Made by a program: the position numbers and the translations under genes
The notes under the pieces: model-generated
Told to the model about the DNA's origin: nothing
Databases searched by the model: none
What the model saw: only the letters and a program-made list of their open reading frames with translations
Assembly (NCBI GenBank): GCA_003344405.1
Contig: NOWV01000051.1
Location: 372,001-436,000 of the forward strand
Direction: 5' to 3'
Length of the DNA stretch: 64,000 nucleotides
Source of the DNA: Trichoplax sp. H2
Taxonomy: Eukaryota > Placozoa > Uniplacotomia > Trichoplacea
Shown: positions 24,871-37,500 of the stretch, in pieces
Numbering within the stretch: the first letter of the stretch is position 1
How the letters are laid out: each line of letters starts with the position of its first letter

Positions 24871-27800
24871 ATAGCACCATACATCTGTATTCCAAGTTCT
24901 GTACACTTTAAGAGATATTTAAATCACCCATTTGCTTGCTTTATAAGTTGTTGGGTAGGACTTGTATTTTATATGGGTTCGTTAATGTTAAATCATTAGC
25001 AGATATTGTGACAACTTACTGCCGTAATTACGAACCATAAATTAAGACACAGTTATTTTCTTTAAGCCCGACTCAAGAGAAAGAATACATTATCAAGGAA
25101 TACCTAACCAAATTACCTTTATATGATAACATCAACACCTCAATTAATTGATTGTAATGTTTTGAAAAGCTTTCATTTTTAATATAGTATTACAAAACAA
25201 GGGTTTGATAATTATAATTAATGTACATCAATCTTTACATTTTTTCTTTTTATACTTGTTTGCATCATAACATTTTCAGTAAAGATAGCTGCTAGTGATA
25301 GCTTTAAGCCCTTTCAGTCATTCTGTATATCAATATTAGGGTCCGAGTTCAGATTTGTTAGAGGATACTACGGCATTGTGTAAAACGGATGTCTGTGAAT
25401 CAAAGTGCAGGTATGGTGATATTAATTCTCGACTGTATTCGTAGAATTTATACAGTCTATCATATAAATGGTTACCAGTTACATTTGGAGGCTATTATAC
25501 TTTTGGATATAGGTATATCATCTTAGCTAATAATTGATTTATGATTTAGTATTATTCTAGATAGAATATTTTGGTTTATGTTGTTGAATCAAGGACGTAC
25601 GGTACATACTTTGCTTCTGCTGAATCATTTATTCGAAAATTTTAGGATGATTGTGGTGGCGATAGTTACTTTCTATACGATTATCATTTTATAGTATTTA
25701 GCTGTTGTTTTGTCACTCGTAAACCTTATAAACGGTGGAAATTAATCCACGTTATAGAAAGGATATCAACAGCATAATTAAATAATTATTTGGCAGCGGC
25801 AATGGAAGAATTTTAGTTGTTCATGCCTTTCTAAAATTGGGTGTTACGAGTTAGAAAACATGAGTATGGTCATTTGACTATATTTGATATAAGTCTGCTA
25901 GTACCTCCTCCATGAAAAGAAGAATATATATTATAGAAATTTGAGAGTATGTAATTTTAAATTTTTCTCTTTTGGCCTTTGCAATATCTTGGTCAATCAT
26001 GAAAAAATCATTGTCACCTTTGTCTAAAGCTTGTACATTTTATGGAGGCCAAAAGGACACTTGAATTGATGTTGTTTTTGATAATGTTGTTATTAATGTC
26101 GTGGTTATAGTTGGAATTGATCGTCCATTTGCAGTATGCTAATGGCATAGTTTGAATAAGGGTACGATTGGTATCGGAAATAATGTAAACTAGTCGTATC
26201 GAATAGGGAGAATGTTCTTCCGTGACGGGGAAGATATTAAATAAATGATCTCAACTCTACCGTAGATAAGGGAAGAGTGGATTTGTATTATTTTTTTGAT
26301 CGGTTGAAATTTCAATAAGAATAAATTAATTGAAGTTAATGGTCTGTAGCTGTTTTGGATAGATCTGATAAAAGGAATTAAGATAGAACAGTACCGAAAT
26401 AAAAAGGTAAAATTACTGCCTTATGCTTAATTACAGTGGTACGGTATACTTTCATCTTAGCTGCAAGTAAAATAAATGATATACTCGTAAATTAACAAGG
26501 TGTGATATATCGGGAATTATTTCACGAGATATGCATCAAAGAATTTAACTAGTAAAATTCCCATTAATTGATTTGTTGCAAGATTGATTCAGTAAGTGAA
26601 AACAACGCCATGGTTTGAGATACTTGTGATTTTAACTGGGCGATTTCGCTTCGAGACAGAAACTGTGAGATAACCTTTATTGTTAAGTCTCGTGTTTTGT
26701 TTTCAATCTTCTTCTACAACTTGTTACTATATTTCCTTATTGTACCGCTACAGAATAATTAATAAAATTTGGCTATAGAATGATATCGAGATAAAACTGA
26801 TAACGTGCCTACAGTAAAAGTGTCTGAAGAGAATGAATCCATCTGGTTGATGCGATTAAGTCTACTCTTACTACAGAATCTCGCAATGACGATACATAGA
26901 GCAACGGCTTTGGCTTGCTATCCAAAGGATAATTTGACTATTTTGTATTCTTAAAGGTAAAGTAGATAGGTTACGTTGACGATAATAAAGCCTGGAGTAC
27001 TTTAAGAAGTAAAATTACAGTATGTAGTCCTTACCGGATAATACAACAGCATTGGATTATAGTTAGTTTCTTTCGATTGATTTTGTATCAAAGTAATTAT
27101 TTTATTTTGGTAACGCTTGGTTGACTGAATCCATGTATTATTGATATATTTTATTTTGATTAACTAACAGTTGTTAGCTTGAAACTTTATAGAACTGAAT
27201 TCTCTATGCCTGAGAACGATTTTTGTAGATAGAATTGTTTTTTACATAGGAAAATAGAAGCAGAATTTAACCGCGTTAATGAGATGAAAAGACATTTTAA
27301 TTTATAATTTTGTTTTAAACTTTATTTTAACGCTTTCCACAAGCAAGTTGTATGCGCATTTAGTTTGATGATAAAATTCTCTACCACTCAAAAGTTTCTA
27401 AATAAGTGAAATATTAGTTATAACAGATTTATCCCTCGCTTATTAAAGGGTGATCGATTTGAACGATCAACAACGAGGCATTTACATTTGATAATGTTAG
27501 CTTTGAAAATGTAACTCTAAATTGTCGTATCGGAATTTGTATCATCAATATCGCCAAGTTATAGAACCCGTAAAAATAGGAATAGCATGATTTCAACTTG
27601 GCTTTAGCGTGTTAATATTATTGCCAGGTTTTGTGGATTATGTACCGTATTGGTTAGCGTAGCTAGAAGAGGGAATTTACTCATCTAGTTTCCAGCTTAC
27701 TCCATTTGTGCCGAAAAATAAAACTAATAATGTGCATCTTTCAAGGCTTTACTGAATTGATAGCTTAATATATTTTGATGAATAGTCATTGCGGTCTGAA

Positions 27801-28144
27801 TTGACATTTTTTAAGATTGCGTCTAATTGTACTCGCTCCTTACTATGAGGGATTAGAAGCGTTTATAAAATGACTGGTGTTGAAATAGGATGACAATACG
27901 ATTGAAATGTTATCCAATATTATGGTTCAAATCATTTAAAAAAGAAAACTAATCAACACGAGTAGGTTGATACCTAGCGTTAAAGATGGTGATCATCTAC
28001 TAGTTCTGATTTTAGCCTCTAATACTACTGGTATCTATCGATGCTATTTTCTATTTTCATTAAGCAGTAATTCATTCACAGCAAAATATAGAATCACTAG
28101 TAAATAAAGATGAAGTTTAATGCTAGTAGCGAACTGGATGACTA
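24871..28144. other. Gene-poor intergenic sequence
   Basis: About 3.3 kb with dense stops on both strands. No gene, RNA gene or clear repeat was recognised. Confidence 0.5.
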
Positions 28145-28420
28145 TAAATCATCCTCTTACCTTTAAACTATTGGAATTCACGTTATCAATATAGGATAGT
28201 TCATCAACTGGAATCGAATCAAGAGTATCACCAACCACTCATAGATATCATCATTTCTTGATGAAAACTTCTACTAAACTTAATCCTAATACAGCTCTTA
28301 TCCTAAGTTGGATAATCAGGAAACTCTGGAACCAATGAAGAAGATGAAGGCAGTAAATTAATAGTGATCCTAGGCCCAATTTTAACAAGCGATAAATTGA
28401 ACTTGTTACTAATTTATACA
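28145..28420 (-). other. Exon-like fragment of unknown origin, minus strand
   Basis: A short frame ending DTLDSIPVDELSYIDNVN runs into a consensus donor (AAG then GTAAGAGG) at about 28158. Just upstream in another frame lies a stretch beginning LVKIGPRITINLLPSSSS. Stops and a frame change separate the two, and no partner exons are visible. It may be a decayed gene piece; chance is possible. Confidence 0.2.
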
Positions 28421-28588
28421 TGATAATATCCATCTATTGTTTTCATCAAGTTGAAAATTGAATAGGACGCCGACGGGGACGCATTAATGCTGCTTGTTCA
28501 TTGGAAAATTTAATTGAACACCACACGTGAACATCATCATGTGATGGTGGCCTATTGTAGATCAAGTTGTATTAATTAATTAGTTGTC

Positions 28589-28850
28589 GTTGAAGGCAAA
28601 TTTTGATTGCATCTGATTATCCTCGAACTAGTAGGTAATAGTCCAAGGTGGTGATGAACAGTTATTTTGTGCTCCTTTCTGCCTACGGTATCAAGGAAGA
28701 GAAGATAAAATCACTTATCTATGACGCAGTAAATAAATGATTTCCAATGGTTGAAGCCCATTTCTGATTCCATCGGATAGTCCATAGGCTAATAGGCTGT
28801 AGTCTAGGATGGAGGGGGAACTGACAGATAATTGTTTATGTGCTCTATTA
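28589..28850. repeat. Diverged tandem duplication, period about 161 bp
   Basis: The copy from 28589 and the copy from 28750 share GTTGAAG, TTTCTGATT-like, TAGTCCA/TAGTCTAGGATGG and a TGTGCTC block in the same order with many changes. It adjoins the minisatellite on its left side. Confidence 0.5.
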
Positions 28851-28899
28851 ATACTCATCGAGATAGTTGAGATGGAGACACGTATCGGTGATGCTATAT

Positions 28900-30470
28900 T
28901 TATTCAATATGAAGCAAGAGCAATTAGAGTAGCTAAAACTAAATGAGCGATGTGCGATATCTGTCTAATATGATATTCAAAGCTATGCTAATTCGAACGG
29001 TTAAAACTAGATAAGTGATGCGATCTGTCTAGTATGAAGGAAAGAACAATGCGATTTAGAACCGTTCAAACTAGATGAGTAATGTGATCTGTCTAGGATC
29101 AAGAAATGAAGAATGATAATTGGAATAGTTACAACTGGATGAAAAATGCGACATGTATTGTAAAGGGAAGAGTAATGATAATTGGAATTGTTAAACAAAA
29201 TGAGCGATGCAACCTATCTAGTACGAAGAGTAGAGTAATATTCATTGCAACAATTAAAACTAGATGAGTGAGGCGATATCTATTTAGTATGATGAGTAGA
29301 GTAATGCTAATTGGAACAGCTAAAAACTAGGTCATCAATGTGATATCTATCTATCATGATGAAAAGAGCAATGCTAATTGAAACAGTTAAAACTAGAGAA
29401 ATGATGCGATCTTTCTAGTATGAAGGGGAAAACAATTATAATTAAAATTATTGAAGCTAGACGAGTGATGCAATAATTATCATGAAGCGAAGAGTAATGA
29501 TGATTGAAATTGTTGAAGCTAAATGAGTGACGCAAACTATCTAGTATGGGGAAAAGAGCAATGATAATTGGAGCAGTTAAGCGAGATGATCCATCAGATA
29601 TCTATCTAGGGTGGAGGGAAGAACAATGATAATTGAAATTGNNNNNNNNNNNNNNNNNNNNGAGCGATGTGCGATATCTGTCTAATATGATATTCAAAGC
29701 TATGCTAATTCGAACGGTTAAAACTAGATAAGTGATGCGATCTGTCTAGTATGAAGGAAAGAACAATGCGATTTAGAACCGTTCAAACTAGATGAGTAAT
29801 GTGATCTGTCTAGGATCAAAAAATGAAGAATGATAATTGGAATTGTTAAACAAAATGAGCGATGCAACCTATCTAGTATGAAGAGTAGAGTAATATTCAT
29901 TGCAACAATTTAAACTAGATGAGTGAGGCGATATCTATTTAGTATGAAGGGTAGAGTAATGCTAATTGGAACAGTTAAAACTAGGTCAGCAATGTGATAT
30001 CTATCTATCGTGATGAAAAGAGCAATGCTAATTGAAACAGTTAAAACTAGAGAAATGATGCGATCTTTCTAGTATGAAGGGGAAAACGATTATAATTAAA
30101 ATTATTGAAGCTAGACGAGTGATGCAATAATTATCATGAAGCGAAGAGTAATGATGATTGAAATTGTTGAAACTAAATGAGTGACGCAAACTATCTAGTA
30201 TGGGGAAAAGGGCAATGATATTTGGAGCAGTTAAACGAGATGATCCATCAGATATCTATCTAGGGTGGAGGGAAGAACAATGATAATTGAAATTGTTAAA
30301 ACTAGATGGGTGATGCGATCTCTCTAGTAAGAAGAAAAGAGCGATTCTAATTAAAACAGTTAAAACTAGATGAATAATGCGATATTCATTTAGTGTGGAT
30401 GGAAGACCAATGATAGTTGGAATTGTTGAAGCTAAATGAACGAAGGCGCAATACTAATTGGAAATTTTGA
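28900..30470. repeat. Minisatellite, imperfect units of about 60-65 bp
   Basis: Many head-to-tail units carry the core AATGATAATTGGAA..GTTAAAACTAGATGAGTGATGCGATCTGTCTAGTATGAAGG, given here only as its conserved parts AACTAGATGAGTGATGCGAT and TCTAGTATGAAG. Units are interrupted by a gap at 29642-29661. The block 28945-29641 recurs after the gap as 29662-30295, one unit (about 63 bp) shorter, so the array is represented by two alleles. Open frames across the array are repeat shadows. Confidence 0.9.
29642..29661. other. Assembly gap (20 N) within the minisatellite
   Basis: A run of 20 N. The right flank restarts with sequence already seen at 28945, consistent with haplotype or repeat misassembly. 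Confidence 1.
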
Positions 30471-32651
30471 AATTTGAAGATAAGTTTAACTCATAATAAT
30501 ATAATATATTATATCTTGCAAGCTTTAACATTACTCTTGATTGTAACAGGCTTGCAGAAGTTCAACAAGTTAAGACTAGGCTGCATAATTGAATTGGGGA
30601 AAATAATAGAAGACGATACCGTTTACTACTATACTCGGTAGATTGTTGGAAGTCTATCAGATATGGTTAATGGCATTATGTAGAATAATTCCCATTGCCT
30701 CGCTGATTATTTATTGACTGGAACATCCATTCTTCATTAAAGTTCCTGATCTTAAAACTTGAAATCGAGTTTGATTATGATTAGGTAATCATGCCATCAT
30801 TTTAATGCAACTTTATTTTGTACATATATATGCACATTGATCGAGACAGTACAAGTTGAGAGCAGCTATTGCAGTTATTCTTCCTATTTAATTAACTTAT
30901 CTAAGACTGATCCATGATAACTTATTAATGACGAAATTGAGCCACTGACGTAACCAAATTTAGATAGGATAAATCTGCTAACATTCTTTACTTTTTTTTT
31001 ACTTAACTTTTATCTTCTATGTATGCAATACTTGAGATAAAGTATGGCGATTAAAGTCATTACAGCGACTTGTAAGATCCTGTTTTATAGTTGATAGCAA
31101 CTGCTACATTTGCAAGTAGTACTCATTGACGTAGGAAAAATCAGACCAAGTTTGGATTGTAACGTTTACTGTTATTCCTAGAACTTTATCCTATTTTACT
31201 GATTGATTCTGGGCGATTCTTAACGTTTGTAGTCTCGCCCGCAACTTTATCCATTTTACTGATTGATTTCTTGGTGATAGTTTATACTTTAAGACTTTAT
31301 CAAAATTGTATGACCTTTGGGGTAAATTAAACAAGGTTTAGATCCGATGGTGTATATCGACTATTTATACACCAAGCAATTTTATCTTAAATTATATATG
31401 CTTATGGCATTAATAAAGACAGCGTTTGACCGTTGCAGTTATTAGAATAATAAAACAGTCCCACATATTAATCGAAATTTTTATCACCTAGCTAAGTTAA
31501 TGAGCAAAATCTATCCTTTAAAATAGTACCTAAGGCTGGTATTTTCAGGGTTGAGCTAGTTACACAAGTTGTAGGCCTATGGTCATGAGAAGTTAGAATG
31601 GAAATGTCCTATAAAATTCATAATTCATCGCATATTTACTAGTTATACTATAAATATTTGGGTAAACGTTACTCATAAGTTAAATTTATGATCTAGTGTG
31701 ACATTGCTGGTTATATGACACGGAGTTGAAAGACTTCTGAGCTTATTCATGATTTAACTATAAAACTGGTAAGTGCTTTTACATTACTATATAATAATAT
31801 GATAAAATGCTGCTTCTAAAATATTCTCAGTATTATAAATTGACTATGATAATGTAAAATAAAAAGTACAAGTACAAACAGACATACAGTACGCTATGTA
31901 TAATGAGTGTAAGCTCTACTGGTAAAACTTAAAAAGAAAGTAAGACAGATAATTTACATTTGATAGCATGTAGAGATAACTAAATCCTTCTTTTAGCATT
32001 TTCTTGTTTATGACTATTCATAACATTGCAACATTACTATGAATCAATATATTCAAAAATATGACCCATTAATGCATCGCTAACATACCCTCTTGCACTA
32101 TCCCATAGGCTATAAGCATTTATAGGACTTAATCTTGTGCATAATTACACTAATTATTAGTTTATAGTATAGATGATGAGGTGTCTTTATTTAGAGTCAG
32201 TCCTAAACAACTAAACTAATAATGACGAAAAATTCTCATTTTAAACTTCTTATTGGCTAACTAGATAAATAATTATAATCTATTGATTATATAGGCATAG
32301 TATATATACGCGTAATGGGGTGTAATATGTATCGCCAATAGTAACAATTTAATTTTAATTTTATTTACTACACAGTAGTCTTGCCAACAATTTGATAGCT
32401 TTAATAACAAAATGAGAAGGGCAGGGCTAAGTTGTTCTCCCAATTACGTAAAAGATGAAGACTACATGAGAAAGAAATGTACTATTGATATTGTAATAAA
32501 GTCAATGAAAGATGATATTGCTCATCATTCATTGTTCAGGCTCAAGACTACATTGTTGGCTAACTTACAATTAAACTATTGATGATTGGAAAGTAATCAA
32601 TAATAGCATTTCTGTCTAATGAAAACAAATAAGGCAAACTACATGTAACTA
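30471..32651. other. Gene-poor sequence with one tiny plus-strand open frame
   Basis: No supported gene. On the plus strand 32412-32582 is an ATG-started frame of 56 codons (start MRRAGLSCSPNYVKDEDY) with no known domain. It lies beside the retroelement remnant and could be part of its decayed terminal region. No long terminal repeat pair was recognised. Confidence 0.45.
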
Positions 32652-34104
32652 GCCCTAGCTATTGTTATCTTCTGTTGAATCATAATTTGGTATAGTTAAG
32701 ATCCAATTTACTTTTAAACTTTTGGTCTTGTTTATATAATCTTCGAATTTCATATCGTTAAACAAGCCAATAGCAAGATGATGAGAGTTTATACCGCTGA
32801 TTTGTTATCATATTTTTCAAGTAGGGATGAGTCTATGATGCGTAAATGAACCAAATCTTTTGACGTTAGTACTGATTCAGTTTTAAGAATATTTCTGGGT
32901 GCATTACTTTGTTTTAAAGTTAAAATTGGCATTTATAAACTGGCTTGTAGTCCTTATTATCAATAGTCGATAGTTATGGTTACCAATTGTCATAATATAA
33001 TGTTCTTTTAAGAACTCTTTCTAGTCTTAAATAGTTTAAATAATATTGAAATTCTGACACATCTTTTGATTCTTTATTTACTAGATATAAAAAGTTAAAA
33101 TTTAAACCAACTGGTTATTTATTATCAGTAGCGGAAAATGAAATGAAATCAAATTCAAGGGTCATGATATCATGCACATTAACAAACATTATCTTCATAT
33201 ATTTTGTCTCAAGGGGTTGAACTATTGACTTGCTATTAACTCGTTTATGCTATATAGATGAGACTGGAAGTCTTAGAAGCAGGTCTCAATCAAAGGCTTG
33301 TTCCACGTGTATGATTTCATACATATGTTGAGAAGTAGTAATAATATCATTAACGAGAATAACCAGAATTATTGGATTCGAATGCTTGATTTTAAATAGA
33401 TTATAATCTAGGTCGATTTAGCCCATTTTAAGAGATTAAAACTATCAAATAAATTGTAGTCAGAAGTTCTCTTAGTTGTTCTTCATCATTAAAGGCTTCA
33501 AATTGATTTTTAAGTTGATGAGTGATAAATTTATTATCAAGACCTAAATTAATTTGATTGCTTTAAAAGATCGAAAGTCTAAAGTAGATATTTATATAAT
33601 CTTGCTACGAATTGGCTATTGCTACGTAAGTAACTTGACCATTGGTATTTAAATAATTACATTTTAATTAATAAGATCTTGAATCAAGATAGTCTAGTTC
33701 GAGACATCCGTAGGTTATATGATGCTATACCTGTATTACCGAAATCTGAATATATTATAAGTGCAAAATTATAGTCTGAATTTGAGGTTCTAGCTTTGAA
33801 AATATGCGAACAATTGCGTGCCTAATTAAGTTACCAACATGCTTTAACATCAGAGTGACTTAGACTTCAAAATGAATTTAGATGATGCATGCTAATGCTT
33901 TTATTAAACTTTAGATATAAAATACATCCACTTGTATATCACTTTTAATCGAGAACCAGCTATTTCCTCATCAGCTAAGAACTTAATTCTATATAACTTT
34001 ATAACAAAGTCACGGATTAACTCAAGTGTATCATAACTTGAAATTAAGAACAAGTTATTATTAAAATGCACCACAATTATCTCAATGATACATTTATACT
34101 TCAC
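32652..34104 (-). mobile_element. Decayed Ty1/copia-type retrotransposon pol fragment (RT to RNase H)
   Basis: Short protein-like stretches in all three minus frames occur in the order of a copia-type pol. YDTLELIRDFVIKLYRIKF (33904-34059) resembles the early RT block. NGQVTYVAIA (33611-33650) resembles the strand before YVDD. QLKNQFEAFN (33432-33543) resembles the ELK..FEM.DLGEL region. SQHMYEII (about 33291-33390) resembles the LSQ..Y..I block. SKSIVQPLETKY (33197-33240) resembles CKPVSTPLE. ERVLKRTLYY (32987-33070) resembles KRVLRYLKGT. LKQSNAPR and DNKSAV (32792-32940) resemble the KQS and DN-S-A signatures of RNase H. A frame shift then leads to an open tail ending near 32652. Frameshifts and stops break it throughout, so it is inactive. 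No gag, integrase or LTR is visible. The call rests on motif order and is an inference. Confidence 0.6.
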
Positions 34105-34300
34105 CTAAAAATTCAAAAATTTTAGAATATTTATGCAGTAGTAGTTCATGTTCATACTAGTAAAATTCTAGCCTAGCCCTGAGGCATATTGCAATAGATA
34201 ATTAATATATACTTAAAATAAAAATTGATATATCTGGCTACTATTACTATATCGAAATATTTCTAAAACTAATACATAATATTTGAATAATGGTAAAACA
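34105..34300 (-). other. 3' flank of the giant gene
   Basis: About 200 bp between the TAG stop and the retroelement remnant. It should hold the 3' UTR. No AATAAA is seen in the minus orientation close to the stop. Confidence 0.4.
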
Positions 34301-34551
34301 CTAATTTCTTATTTGGCACTTGCATGATTCAATAACCAAAACGGAAACATCCTTATTTGGTCCATTATGACATTGCGTTGCAACCGAGACTATTTTAGTT
34401 TTTTCGGCTTTGCAACAGTGCGCTCCAACTTCGCAGCCACCTTCACATTTTCCAACGTCTACTTTATTGGCTGACTGGCATGTATTTTCCGTATTAGTAA
34501 TGTAATTTCTTTGAGAAAGTCGTCTGCATTCGCGTGGCTTACCCACACCGC
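34301..34551 (-). other. Exon 82: C-terminal cystine-knot (CTCK-like) domain and stop
   Basis: The last 83 residues contain ten or so cysteines: [49 protein letters not shown] and VIESCKCQ before TAG. The GKCEGGC turn and the final SCKC pair fit CTCK domains of VWF, mucins and Slit, which dimerise through disulfides. Part of the N-terminal strand is shorter than in VWF. Confidence 0.82.
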
Positions 34552-37500
34552 CTATTTGTTTTCACCAAATAATTAAAGAGCATTGAGTCAACTATTTCTA
34601 AAATTTGCTAAGTATAACTATTCTTAGAATCAAGGCATAGTACTTACCGTCAGCACATTTTCCATCATAAAGAATTGAAATATTTTTCTTATCATTACAG
34701 GCTGCTGCTTGCAAATGGCATTCACTGTCGTAGTCGATATTATCGGTACCGCAAACTGGCGCTTTAGTAACTTCTCCACATTTACGACATGTACACCGAG
34801 GATTATTAGAATCATCAATGGTACATTCAGCTTGATAGGCGCAATTAATATTTCGACATAGTTCTAAGTCATGTATGAAATAACATATTATTAATATGAA
34901 GCAAACGGTATTGAATATTCTTCTTAGCAAACTTATATCGCGAAATAACTTTATATTTGTACTTTAAAAATTACCTTCAGCACATGCGGGCATATTGCAT
35001 GGTTTATACTGTTTCAGGCTTGGGCATTGTTTACCGTTATCATTAATAATTTTCCTAGTCCGCTCTTTTTGGCTATCGCCGCACGTTGACGAACAAGCGC
35101 TCCAACTGCCCCATTGAGATACCATACATTCTGTAGCCCAGAAAATTAAATTTGTGTGATGGTATAAACACTTTGCTTCAGTTTCATTATAAATACAGTC
35201 ATTACTACACAATGTATAATTTTATTATGCGATATCACCGACCGATGACTATTTAAATAATGTTCTTGTAGTGTCCGCATTACCTGGATCACAAGCACCG
35301 TTGTATTCTAGGTGCACGCTCTTGACAAATCTACAATTTGTTTTCTTAAGCTGACATTCACTACTGTAGGTAATGCCATCAGATCCGCATACTTGGGTGT
35401 TGTTAATGTTGATGTTTGCATTGGGATTATCTTCAGGGCAAACAGGGCAATCACAAACTGGCCTGTTGAGCGTCGTATTCATCTTGCATACACCATTATT
35501 ATTGCAAATGACGTTCGCACAAGAAGCTGCAACAAAACAACAAGCTATGTTTTAGAGCTTCGAAAGTGCAATATTAGCGAGCAAGAAAGATGCAGTTGAC
35601 AATAGTTGTGCTATAAATTGCAAGTTCTTTGAATGAATTATCGGCTATGACTATTATTATTGCGCTTACTTTCACATCTTCCAAAATATTCGATACCGGT
35701 ATATGTTCCGTAAACGCAGTTAAGCGTTTCTAAATCTCGAATGCTTTGATAGGTTACACCATCAGTGCCACAAATTTGTCCTTGACGGTCAGAACAGAGT
35801 TGGCAAGAGCACGTGCACTTTGGCAAATTATTTTCGTCGACTGAGCATGAGCTGCCAGGTAATTTGCAAACATCCGGTCGACAAATCTCTACGTATTTTT
35901 TAAAAAGAGAAAGCAAGGGAATGGATTATAAATTTTTAGATGCATATATTAAGAAATTGCCAAGACAAGGCTTACGCTCGCAAGTTTTGCCATCGCCGCG
36001 ATAACCATGAAGACATTGACATTTATATCCGCCGATGGTATTAACACAGTCAGCTAGTGGGCTACATTGATATTGCATTGTTGCACATTCGTCAACATCT
36101 AATTTCGTCATAACAATGTCATGTATTATTAAATTGTGGAATCAATATAATCTCTCAATGAATGTTACCAAATAAAAAGGCCTTATAAATGATTTAAACA
36201 ATTAATACTCACCGCTACAAGAATAACCATTACCAGTCCAACCGTTTTTACACTCACACTTGATAATATCGCCAATCCGAGAGCATGTCGCATTAGAATG
36301 GCAATTAGATTTCTCTAGTACAGTACATACTTGAGGTTGCATTTCTGTACCCAGGATTTCAAAAAATAAACAGTAATCAGTTACTTTTAGTTATTTTAAA
36401 GCCATCATTTACTGCAGTTTTCTTGGGCTGGTGTGTCAGAAAGAAGTCAATTAATATACCTATGCATGTTTTACCGTCTCCTGTGTACCCTGATTTGCAT
36501 TTACACTGGTAAGTTCCAGCCGTATTGATACAATCAGCGTGAGTATCGCATTCATCCAGGCCAGCTGAACATTCGTTTACATCTATGAAAGAAATTGTAA
36601 ATCTTTAACTTCATAGCTAAAAATGCGTTATAAAGTATTATTTTACTGCTGGTCATAACAATTAATAGATTATGATATTCTAGCTACATGCATACCAACG
36701 CATGTATTGCCTATATGGCGATAACCGTCGTTACAAATACAGGTATAAGAAGCCGGCAGGTTAACACAGAAACCATTATAGCACAAGTTGCTAGTAACCA
36801 CACACTCATTGATATCTTGTTAAAGATCAAAATATTGAAAATATGAGTTATATTAGTTTGATTATAATGTATGTAAGCATTTGAAAAGCTTACCGACGCA
36901 GCTGGTATTGTCCGCGGAGACGACATATCCTTCTCGACATTTGCATCGATATCCACCGGCTAAATTGATACATGTTTCATTCACTTGACAGGCGTGTATG
37001 TCCTCGCATTCGTTTATATCTAGTTGAAGGGTAATATTTGATTTAGAAATATGCATAACAGGATCTGACCTGCAAGATTCTCGAATATTGTATAAGCGAT
37101 TGTGTAACCGAAAATTTACCTTCGCACTCGGTACCATTCCCTCTAAAACCATGTTTACACTTGCAGAAATAGGAACCTTTAGTATTTTGACATGTAGCGT
37201 TGACATGGCATGGAGATTTCCCTTCCGTGCACTCATCGATGTCTAAATGGTATAAATGTAGTGATTACTAATCAATAAGCTTTGCTATAGTGCAATATCA
37301 TACCGATATTGAAAGCTCTCATTAGAGTTAATAAAAGTTTATCATAATAAAAATAAGTAGATAGAGCTAATAACCTACCTTCGCAAATTTGTCCATTACC
37401 CTTATAACCAGGTTTACAGATACATTTATATGAACCTTCTGATAAAAGAATACAGGTTGCATCTGCATCACAGTCATTACCACCTCCACTGCTGCAGTAA

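Noticed and set aside
28251-28433. Minus-strand open frame of 60 residues and a possible Brix-like LVKIGPR match in the other frame
   Set aside because: Only about eight residues resemble the Brix signature and the following sequence diverges at once, so no ribosome-biogenesis gene is called.
29007-29198. Minus-strand open frame inside the minisatellite
   Set aside because: The frame is created by the repeat unit, and other units do not keep it.
32412-32582. Plus-strand ATG-started frame of 56 codons
   Set aside because: It is short, unsupported by a domain and next to a decayed retroelement, so it is mentioned only as part of the intergenic entry.
35312-35599. Plus-strand open frames across 35.3-35.6 kb
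   Set aside because: They are antisense shadows of the Kazal exon 35526-35284, whose cysteine pattern and splice sites are clear on the minus strand.
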